DNA from: SAR202 cluster bacterium bin127 | Lineage (GTDB): Bacteria > Chloroflexota > Dehalococcoidia > Lucifugimonadales > Lucifugimonadaceae | Assembly (NCBI GenBank): GCA_002239045.1 | Contig: MPNN01000002.1 | Coordinates: forward strand, 248,001 to 312,000 | Length of the DNA stretch: 64,000 nucleotides | Direction of reading: 5' to 3' | In this document: positions 25,618 through 33,161 of the stretch, one piece after another | Numbering within the stretch: the stretch's first letter is position 1 | How the letters are laid out: every line of letters begins with the position of its first letter | Notes under the pieces: model-generated | Told to the model about the DNA's origin: nothing | Databases searched by the model: none | Seen by the model: only the letters and a program-made list of their open reading frames with translations | Position numbers and translations under genes: made by a program

Positions 25618-28098
25618 ATGAACGTTCTTGGCAACATTCTAGACAAGCTAAGCCGGTTGATCACGGTCCGGCCGTATGTCACGCTTGTCGTACTCCTTAT
25701 CGTTACTGTTGCACTGGCCGGCGGAACTACGCTGCGCGCCCCCCCCACTGAGGGCGCTAGTGTGGCATTCCTTCCTCCGGGTCACGCCATCGCTGATGTC
25801 ACGCGGGAAATAGAAGAGCTTTTCGGGGCATCGGGCGAGATCAGCGTCGCGACTTTGATCTTTCGTGGAGAAGCACTTACTCCGGAAGGTCTTTCGCAGA
25901 TGGACGGTCTGATCAACGACATCGTCAGCGATCAGACTGTGAATGAGTTGCTGATACCGGTCGACCCGATCGTTGCCCCCTCGTTTTTGATCAACGGCGT
26001 AGCGCAGGCGAGCGGAGCGGAGTCGATCACGCAGGCGATAATCGACTCGGCCAGGAACTTCCCTGAAATCGATGATGCTCTTGCCGCGATGACCGGTACC
26101 GATACGGACGGCACACCAGTCGCAATCGCCAACATCCGGTTGAGCGATACGGGCGACGACCAGGTCAAGGATGCGGAACGAAGGATCTACGAACTGGCGA
26201 CGGGCGATGACGGACCACTGGACGTGAGCAGCATATCGCCGGCGATCGTCGAGGATGAGTACACGGAGGCGACTGAATCGGGGTTGGCACCGCTAATGGG
26301 ACTGGCGCTGGTGTTAATCGCGTTGCTGCTCATTCTCTTCACCCGCACGCTCGGAGACATGTTACTGACGCTCACCGGGCTAATCGTCTCGATAGTCTGG
26401 ATCGTGGGAGCGGAGGGTTGGCTCGGTCCGAACGGACTGAGTCTGATTGGGCCGCCGAGCTCGTTAACTGCGATGGTGCCCGTAATCGTTATCAGTCTGA
26501 CGGTGGACTATGCGATCCAAGCGATCTCTCACTACCGCGAACAACGGATTGAAGGCGAGGGAGTTGTGATGGCGGTACGAAAGAGCTTGAGGAACGTCAC
26601 GATTCCGTTGACGCTGGCCGCCGTAACGACGATCGTCAGCTTTTTAGCGACGCTATTCTCGCCGATTGGCGTCGTCGCCGATTTCGGCGTCGTCGCCGGA
26701 TTGGGAGTCGGGTTGAGTTTGATCGTGATGTTGACGCTGATCCCGGCTGGCCGAATGATAATTGACCGTCGCCGCGAGGCACGCGGCACATTGGGTTCAC
26801 CGCGCCCGATCTCCAACGCATTGCCGGGCATCACGTCCGCGGCGGAGTTTCTCGGCAGAGCCGTCACGCGTTGGCCCGCTCCCTTCCTCGTCTCGATCAT
26901 CGCAGTGACGATTGGGCTCGGTTTCGCTGCCAGAGATCTGGAGTCTGAATTCAGCATCCGAGACATCCTTCCCCATCGTGGGAGCGTGGTCGCGGATATG
27001 GATACCCTTGACGCGGCGGTCGGCGGAACGACCGAGATCGCTAGCATGCTGGTGAAGGCCGAGGTGACAGAGAGCCGTACGCTCCTAAACCTGCAAGACC
27101 TCACGTCCGCCTTCGAGGACGATCAGCGTCGACCAAAGGCTGCTGCGGGACCGATTGATACATCGTACGAGTCGCTGTTGGAAGACTGGACTGATGATAG
27201 CGGTGAGCCCGGAGATAAGTACGATCCAGAGCTCGACGCGCTCCTACAGGAAGCCTCGGCTGGGGTGCAACTAGATCCAGTGCTGATGCAGGAACTAGTC
27301 GACAAGCTGGAAGCGAAAGATCCCGAACTGGCGCGGGTTTTGATCAACGATCCAGATGGCATGGACACAATGCTGCTCCAGTTCCCGATCTATCTGAATG
27401 ATCCAGAAGAAACGAGGAATATCCAAGACGAGATCGATGAGCGATGGTTCGGGGAAGACGACTACATCACGGCGACTTCTGACAGCATCGTCTCAATCGC
27501 CGTCACCGACCAGATCACCGACCGACAAACGGAAGCCATCAGCACGACGATCGCAGTGGCCCTGGGTATTCTTGCCGTATTCTTTTGGGTGACAGTGCGT
27601 CAGCCGGCGCTGGGCGTCGTAGCGGTGGGCCCGATCGTGCTAGTCCTAATCTCAGTGTTGGGCACGATGGCACTGCTCGGGATTCCATACACATTAATCA
27701 CCTCGATAATTACCGCACTTTCTATCGGGATTGGGGTGGATTACACCATCCACGTTATCCATCGCTACCGGGATGAGTTTGCGCGCTCACGCGATCCGGA
27801 GAGGGCGGCGATTCGGACGCTCACCACAACCGGTTCAGCTTTGTTGGGCTCTGCCATGACGACGGCGTTGGGTTTCGGAGTGCTCATCGCATCATCACTG
27901 CAGGCGTCAGCACAATTCGGCATCACGGCTACCATAACGATCGTCTACTCCTTGATCGTCTCGGTCTTGGTCGTGTTGCCAGCGATGGTTGTTTGGGGCG
28001 CGTTCCAGAATATGCGGCTACGGTCGATGGTCGAACGCGAGTGGGAGGAACTGGATGTCGCGATTGAGGGCATCTATCAGGAGCACGAACAGGAATAG
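25618..28098 (+). CDS. MMPL/RND-family membrane transporter
   Basis: This 826-residue protein has the RND layout: one N-terminal transmembrane helix, a large periplasmic domain, a bundle of five helices (residues about 230-390), then the same pattern repeated (about 430-820). Family marks are VDYAIQAISHYREQR and, in the second half, IGIGVDYTIHVIHRYRDEF. MMPL proteins, including HpnN and the sterol-sensing-domain proteins Patched and NPC1, move lipids across or out of membranes. The ATG at 25618 is preceded by GGAAAGG; the longer frame to 25585 begins at TTG. The methyltransferase starts 23 bases downstream, so they are cotranscribed, suggesting it carries the product of that pathway. Confidence 0.9.
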   Translation: MNVLGNILDKLSRLITVRPYVTLVVLLIVTVALAGGTTLRAPPTEGASVAFLPPGHAIADVTREIEELFGASGEISVATLIFRGEALTPEGLSQMDGLINDIVSDQTVNELLIPVDPIVAPSFLINGVAQASGAESITQAIIDSARNFPEIDDALAAMTGTDTDGTPVAIANIRLSDTGDDQVKDAERRIYELATGDDGPLDVSSISPAIVEDEYTEATESGLAPLMGLALVLIALLLILFTRTLGDMLLTLTGLIVSIVWIVGAEGWLGPNGLSLIGPPSSLTAMVPVIVISLTVDYAIQAISHYREQRIEGEGVVMAVRKSLRNVTIPLTLAAVTTIVSFLATLFSPIGVVADFGVVAGLGVGLSLIVMLTLIPAGRMIIDRRREARGTLGSPRPISNALPGITSAAEFLGRAVTRWPAPFLVSIIAVTIGLGFAARDLESEFSIRDILPHRGSVVADMDTLDAAVGGTTEIASMLVKAEVTESRTLLNLQDLTSAFEDDQRRPKAAAGPIDTSYESLLEDWTDDSGEPGDKYDPELDALLQEASAGVQLDPVLMQELVDKLEAKDPELARVLINDPDGMDTMLLQFPIYLNDPEETRNIQDEIDERWFGEDDYITATSDSIVSIAVTDQITDRQTEAISTTIAVALGILAVFFWVTVRQPALGVVAVGPIVLVLISVLGTMALLGIPYTLITSIITALSIGIGVDYTIHVIHRYRDEFARSRDPERAAIRTLTTTGSALLGSAMTTALGFGVLIASSLQASAQFGITATITIVYSLIVSVLVVLPAMVVWGAFQNMRLRSMVEREWEELDVAIEGIYQEHEQE

Positions 28099-28121
28099 GA
28101 TTCCTCGTAGGCAAGGCACTT

Positions 28122-29159
28122 ATGCAACTCCGCAAACTATCCAATGGTCTGAAGACGGCATACCAAGGGTCGGATGTCCGCCGTCGGGTGAATCATTTCG
28201 ATGAATGGATGAAGCGAGCGCAAGTCGAGGACGCTGGCCCGAATGGTTACGACCACGCAGCAACCGTCCAGGAGTACTACAACCTTTGTACCGACTTCAT
28301 GGTTTTCGGATGGAGCGAATCCTTACACTTTGCACCGCTATCGCCCCGGGAGAGCTTGGAAGAATCACAGGTCCGGCACCAACGGCTGATGATTGACAAG
28401 CTGGCGTTGCGCAATGGGATGACGGCAATCGATGTCGGTTGCGGAATCGGCGGCCCGATGCGCCGAGTCGTTCAGGAGTCCGGCGTCAGCGTAGTCGGGA
28501 TAAATCGCAGTGAAGTCCAGTTGCAACAAGCGAAATCTTTGATTGCAGAAGCTGGGATCGACCACATGGTCAATTTCCTCGCATGCAGTTTCATGGACAT
28601 GGGCACCATCGCGGACGACACGTTCGACCGAGGGTACGCGATCGAATCGACGTGCCATGCTCCGGACAAGGCGGGAGCGTTCGCCGAGATATACCGCGTG
28701 CTAAAACCCGGAGCACTCTTCTGGGGTCAGGAAATGTGCATGACGGACAAGTTCGATCCCGGCAACAACCGACACCTTGAAATCAAACGGGAATTGATGC
28801 GCGGCATAGCGCTCAATGACATCGCGACTACCGACGAGGTGAACAGGGACCTCGAGGCGGCGGGATTTGAGGTCATCGAGGCAAAGGATCGTGCGGTCGA
28901 CGAGAACGCTCAGACCACGCCGTGGTATCAGCCGATGGAGAGCCGAGGCAATACGCTGGCCAACGCCCTGCGCAGGACTCCGCTGGGCCGACAGGTAATG
29001 TTGGGAACGTCTAGGCTGGCCGAGGTGGTCGGAATGTTTCCTAAGGGATCGGCGGAAGTCGTGGGGCTGATGGATCGTACCGCCAAAGCTTATGTCGCAG
29101 GAGGGAAATCTGGGGTCTTCACGCCTTTGTACTGTTTCCTGGCTCGCAAGCCCCTTTAG
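28122..29159 (+). CDS. Sterol 24-C-methyltransferase (SMT/ERG6) homologue
   Basis: This 345-residue SAM-dependent methyltransferase matches the SMT family along its length. The sterol-contact region YYNLCTDFMVFGWSESLHF (52-70) parallels the YEYGWGxSFHF region of eukaryotic SMTs, and SAM motif I is IDVGCGIGGPMR (103-114). YAIESTCHAPDKAGAFAEIY and RVLKPGALFWG are further family blocks. The C-terminus GVFTPLYCFLARKP (331-344) matches the SMT C-terminal domain. SMTs add a methyl to C-24 of the sterol side chain. The aromatic YEYGW is changed to MVFGW, so substrate preference may differ. Cyclopropane synthases and tocopherol methyltransferases lack the C-terminal domain, which argues against them. 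No cyclase or squalene epoxidase is in the window. Confidence 0.88.
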   Translation: MQLRKLSNGLKTAYQGSDVRRRVNHFDEWMKRAQVEDAGPNGYDHAATVQEYYNLCTDFMVFGWSESLHFAPLSPRESLEESQVRHQRLMIDKLALRNGMTAIDVGCGIGGPMRRVVQESGVSVVGINRSEVQLQQAKSLIAEAGIDHMVNFLACSFMDMGTIADDTFDRGYAIESTCHAPDKAGAFAEIYRVLKPGALFWGQEMCMTDKFDPGNNRHLEIKRELMRGIALNDIATTDEVNRDLEAAGFEVIEAKDRAVDENAQTTPWYQPMESRGNTLANALRRTPLGRQVMLGTSRLAEVVGMFPKGSAEVVGLMDRTAKAYVAGGKSGVFTPLYCFLARKPL

Positions 29160-29199
29160 ACCTTTTACTGCCCAGTCTCTCGGGCGATTCCGTGGTGCA

Positions 29200-31227
29200 T
29201 TAGACGTTTATTTCGCGCCTCTGCTCTGCGACTAGGAACTTGAGCTTTTTGCTCACAGAAAGCGATGGGAACGGATCGATCTTCAGTTTGTAGTTCGCAG
29301 GCACTTCGAGCGTGAAGTGGTGCGCGATCATCAGCAGGTTGATGGCCAGAAGCAGCTCCATCTGCCTAGAACCGAGGCATGTGTGTGTACCTAGCCCGTA
29401 CGGTGCGTACCCGGAACTGTGATGCTCGTTGCGCGGAGGCAGATATCGGTCGATATCGAATTTCCAGGGATCGGGGAAGACATCCGCCATATAGTGGGTG
29501 GCGGCCTGGGCGATGTGCACCTGTGTACCTTCCGGTAGTTCGTGCCCCTCGACCGAACACGTATTCATAACCGTTCGAATCGACATCGGGACGATCGAGT
29601 AAAGTCGGAGGGTTTCCAAGATGAAGCGGCGAGTTACATCAATCGCTTCCGGAGTGTAGGATTCGCGACCCGGGTCGCCGTCGGCAAACAAGACATCTGC
29701 TTCACTGCGTATGCGACTGTAAATCTCTGGTTGTGATGCCATGGCGTAGATGCAGAAGCCAAGAGCATCTCCTAGGTACACGCTCGCGATGAGCGGCGCA
29801 GATAGAGCGAACAGGAGGTTAGATTCCGGCACAAACTGCGGATCGCTCGCGTGCAAACTCAAAATGTCATCAGCAAGATCGCGAGGACATCCAGCGCGTT
29901 GGGCGGGTGTATGGCCGCTCTGGACACGATTCAACAGTTCGAAGATGCCCTTCTTACGGCGTCTCATGCCGGGTGTGTTCAGCATAAACTTCGGCAATAC
30001 TTTCAACACGTGAGTAGTCAGTGCTCGTGTTTTGTATTCAACAAGATCGTCGATGAGGTCCTGCGAATCGACGCTGATCATGACCGGTGAGTTTTGTGCG
30101 TTGATCATCATTCGGCACATCCGTACCGCCGGTAAATCATCGCCAACCGACCAATCCGACATGAAGTTTCGGGCGTGATGGTATACGAGTCCCAGATGAC
30201 TTTCCAATCTCGATCGCGAGTAGGCAGAGCTCATCGACTTTCGGAAGCGGAAATGGTCGGCGCCATCCAGTGACGGCAGAATTCCAGACGCCCCATAGAC
30301 CTTCTCGAAGTCCGCTAGGTAGTCTCGGGCTCTCAGATAGTTGCGCCCGTGCCTATGCGCCCAGTAATTTGTCTCGACACCTGCCAAAACAGTGATGGGA
30401 CGCTTCTGAAACGGCGGACGGATCTGAAAGACCGGGCCGTGTTTTTCAGCGAGTTGGGCAAATACCGCGTTCAAGTTGCCGTTGCGCATATGACGATTGA
30501 ACACCAATTCGCGAAGCGGTGCGACCGGAATCGGCTTGGATAGCGAGGGCCGTCGAAGCGCCGGGCCGACCAAGTTGTGTGCCACCGCTTCGGAGATCGC
30601 ACGGGCGATCAAGTCCATCCTACAGATTTGCTTGATCCGCTCCTCCGACTCCTCATCGAGTAGGAATATAAAGCGCATCACATCGCAGGTTTCGATGAGG
30701 GAGACAATAATGATGTCTCTAGGGTCTGGGATCTCGTTGTTGAAGATCACATTGGCGATACGCGCTTTCACGAATTGAACCGCCGTACCGCCTTCGGAGT
30801 CGGTGAACAACTCGGAGTGCCAAACAGCGTTGGACAGCGTCCAGTAATCACCCTCGTGGTAATCCAGAATCTCTAGATCGACCAATCCCTCTAGGGTTGA
30901 ATCGATGATGGCATCCGCGCGGGGAACGAGACGTTCGATCCAATACTGGGCGTTGCGTTGAGCTGTTTCAGATGCGATTTCTTTGAGAATTGGATCAAGG
31001 ACGGAGTTCCCAGTTTCTGTATCGTCGATGAGGAACAGGGATTCCATATCGGTATCGATACGAGATTGGAGCGAAAGTTCAGCGAGTACGGCCCCTACGA
31101 CGGCGCAGTTCAAATCCCAACCGGCTATTTGGCGAAAGTAGCCAGTCTCCTCGTTGAGGAGCATAAGGATAAGTTCCTCGGGCAGAATCAGCTGTTCACT
31201 TACAACGGCGTCTGTTGAGAGTGTCAT
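29200..31227 (-). CDS. GPP34 domain fused to cytochrome P450
   Basis: This is a 675-residue two-domain protein. Residues about 10-215 match the GPP34 (Golgi phosphoprotein 3) family (LILPEELILMLLNEETGYF, then VVGAVLAELSLQSRI), which binds acidic or phosphoinositide lipids. Residues about 230-670 are a cytochrome P450 with the ExxR motif at Glu538-Arg541 and the haem loop YGLGTHTCLG with Cys617 as the iron ligand; the usual Phe is Tyr610. The I-helix (about 470-490, ALSAPLIASVYLG) lacks a clear acid-alcohol pair. GAAGAAGG precedes the ATG at 31227. It converges with the methyltransferase gene 40 bases away. A membrane-docked lipid hydroxylase or demethylase is inferred. Confidence 0.88.
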   Translation of the reverse strand: MTLSTDAVVSEQLILPEELILMLLNEETGYFRQIAGWDLNCAVVGAVLAELSLQSRIDTDMESLFLIDDTETGNSVLDPILKEIASETAQRNAQYWIERLVPRADAIIDSTLEGLVDLEILDYHEGDYWTLSNAVWHSELFTDSEGGTAVQFVKARIANVIFNNEIPDPRDIIIVSLIETCDVMRFIFLLDEESEERIKQICRMDLIARAISEAVAHNLVGPALRRPSLSKPIPVAPLRELVFNRHMRNGNLNAVFAQLAEKHGPVFQIRPPFQKRPITVLAGVETNYWAHRHGRNYLRARDYLADFEKVYGASGILPSLDGADHFRFRKSMSSAYSRSRLESHLGLVYHHARNFMSDWSVGDDLPAVRMCRMMINAQNSPVMISVDSQDLIDDLVEYKTRALTTHVLKVLPKFMLNTPGMRRRKKGIFELLNRVQSGHTPAQRAGCPRDLADDILSLHASDPQFVPESNLLFALSAPLIASVYLGDALGFCIYAMASQPEIYSRIRSEADVLFADGDPGRESYTPEAIDVTRRFILETLRLYSIVPMSIRTVMNTCSVEGHELPEGTQVHIAQAATHYMADVFPDPWKFDIDRYLPPRNEHHSSGYAPYGLGTHTCLGSRQMELLLAINLLMIAHHFTLEVPANYKLKIDPFPSLSVSKKLKFLVAEQRREINV

Positions 31228-31470
31228 CAGTCTTTACCTTCTTCCAACAACTCGGAATATCCAAGACGACGCACGCTTGCTGGGCTTGCAATGCAGTATA
31301 TCCTTGCCCGAGACATAGCAGGACAATGTATCAATAAATCAGATTCTCGATTCCGCCAAACAGGCCTTCAGCATTCTCGTTCAACGTGATCCTAAAAGAG
31401 TCGAGAATCGCTTCCTGCAACATACAGTCTACCCTATTAAACTTCCGATCAAAACCTTGGGAGCAAAGCG

Positions 31471-32352
31471 TTGATTGTTGACGTCCATTCACACAACCCG
31501 ACGCACGAACATGACGTGCCAGCGGAAGATGTGATCACAAACTCGCTTATCGGGACGGGCGTCAAACTCGCCGGGTCGTTGGGCGAATACTTGGCGGCAA
31601 TGGAGCCGGTCGATAAGGCACTCATTTTCGGGATAGCCCCCCGACCAGGCGGCGACAAACATCCCCTAACTGATTGGAACGCTGGTTGGGACGACGACCT
31701 GAACCATAATGACATCGCGGCGCGAGTCGCGGCGGTAAACCCTAATAAGTTCATCCCGTTCATGTCGCTGCATCCAGATCAACCCGATATCGACAAAGAA
31801 TACGACCGCGCGGTAGGCGAATTAGGTTGTCGAGGGATCAAACTCGCGCTTAGTTACCAAGCGGTCGACCCGTTGAGCGACGCCGCGTTCCGCCTCTTTG
31901 ACCGGCTTCAATCAGACGGACTGCCGATCGTGTTTCACAACGGAATGTCGGCTTCACCCGACGCCGTCCTCAGATACGCCCACCCTTTGGCGATGGACGA
32001 AGTCGCCATCGCCTTCCCGCGCCTCAAAATGGTTCTCGCCCACACATCGCACCCCTGGTACGAAGATTGCATGGCCGTCGTCCGCAAACACCCCAACGTC
32101 TACACCGACATATCCGGCATGCCGTCGCGACCATGGATGGCCTGGCGAGCCATGCGCGTCTTCCACGAATTCTCCGCAACCCACAAAATGCTCTTTGGAT
32201 CAGACTGGACCCTTTGGACTCCCCAAGAAACAATGGACGGCCTGCGAGCAATCCCCCGATTCGCCAAAGAACATAACCTCCCTCCAATCCCCGAACACGA
32301 AATTGAAGCCATCATTAACCGCGACTCCCTTTCCCTCCTCGGTTTGGAATGA
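31471..32352 (+). CDS. Amidohydrolase family metal-dependent hydrolase
   Basis: This 293-residue TIM-barrel protein belongs to the amidohydrolase 2 family, which includes ACMSD-type decarboxylases and lactonases. Metal ligands fit His6-x-His8 (VDVHSHN), a His in IVFHNGM, HTSHPW and the Asp in LFGSDW. The start is a TTG at 31471 with GGGAG about 8 bases upstream. An HpcH/HpaI aldolase starts 6 bases downstream, so the two are one operon, probably degrading a lactone or dicarboxylic acid. The substrate is not readable. Confidence 0.86.
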   Translation: MIVDVHSHNPTHEHDVPAEDVITNSLIGTGVKLAGSLGEYLAAMEPVDKALIFGIAPRPGGDKHPLTDWNAGWDDDLNHNDIAARVAAVNPNKFIPFMSLHPDQPDIDKEYDRAVGELGCRGIKLALSYQAVDPLSDAAFRLFDRLQSDGLPIVFHNGMSASPDAVLRYAHPLAMDEVAIAFPRLKMVLAHTSHPWYEDCMAVVRKHPNVYTDISGMPSRPWMAWRAMRVFHEFSATHKMLFGSDWTLWTPQETMDGLRAIPRFAKEHNLPPIPEHEIEAIINRDSLSLLGLE

Positions 32353-32358
32353 ACTCCC

Positions 32359-33150
32359 ATGAACTCAGAACGACCACTCATAATCAATCGCGCCAAACAA
32401 AAACTGAAGGCCGGCGAACCGATATTCGGAGTCAACATCTTCGAGGCGCTCACTCCATCAATCGTCAAAATAGCCGCCAACGCCGGTTCCGACATGTTGA
32501 TGGTTGACGCCGAACACGCCATTAACGACGACGGTCGGCTTGCCCTCTTCCTCACCCTCGTCCGCGACAACGGCATGGCACCTGTAGTCACAGTCATCGC
32601 CCCCGAACGCGCATTGGTATCTCGAGTCCTCGACGCCGGCGCAATGGGTATCATCCTCTCCCACTCCGAAACGCCCGAACAGATGAAAGACTTGGTCCGA
32701 TGGGTCAAATACGCACCCGAAGGCGAACGTGGCCTAGCCATGGGCGCCAACGCCGGCTACGACAGCTCAGACATTGCCAGTTACTGCCGAGATGCCAATG
32801 ACGCCACCCTCATTCTGCCAAAGATCGAATCACCCCTCGGCGTCGAGAACGCGGGTGCAATGATGGACGTCGAAGGAATAGACGGCGTAGTCTTCGGCCC
32901 AGGCGACCTATCCGCCAAAATGGGGCACCCCGGTCAATGGGAACACCCCGAAGTCCTCGCCGCGATCAACAGCGTCGTTGACGCCGCGATCGATCGCGGC
33001 CTGGCGGTCGAACCACCGGTCATGCCCTCGGATCGCGCCGAGTACAACCGTGAACTGATACGCGGTGCCCGCATCTTCGGTGCCACGAGACAAACCGAAT
33101 ACGACCTATATAGGGATGCGTTGAACCGCGTCTTAGCGACCAATCGCTAG
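32359..33150 (+). CDS. HpcH/HpaI family aldolase
   Basis: This 263-residue class II aldolase-type TIM barrel has AGSDMLMVDAEHAINDDGR near residue 33-53, the metal Glu in LPKIESPLGVENA near 155 and DGVVFGPGDLSAKMG near 175. It belongs to the same family as the product of 1229-2059 but is clearly diverged. Coupled to the upstream amidohydrolase, it probably cleaves the ring-opened product to pyruvate and an aldehyde. It converges with thrS after 11 bases. Confidence 0.88.
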   Translation: MNSERPLIINRAKQKLKAGEPIFGVNIFEALTPSIVKIAANAGSDMLMVDAEHAINDDGRLALFLTLVRDNGMAPVVTVIAPERALVSRVLDAGAMGIILSHSETPEQMKDLVRWVKYAPEGERGLAMGANAGYDSSDIASYCRDANDATLILPKIESPLGVENAGAMMDVEGIDGVVFGPGDLSAKMGHPGQWEHPEVLAAINSVVDAAIDRGLAVEPPVMPSDRAEYNRELIRGARIFGATRQTEYDLYRDALNRVLATNR

Positions 33151-33161
33151 CGAAGTTACGT

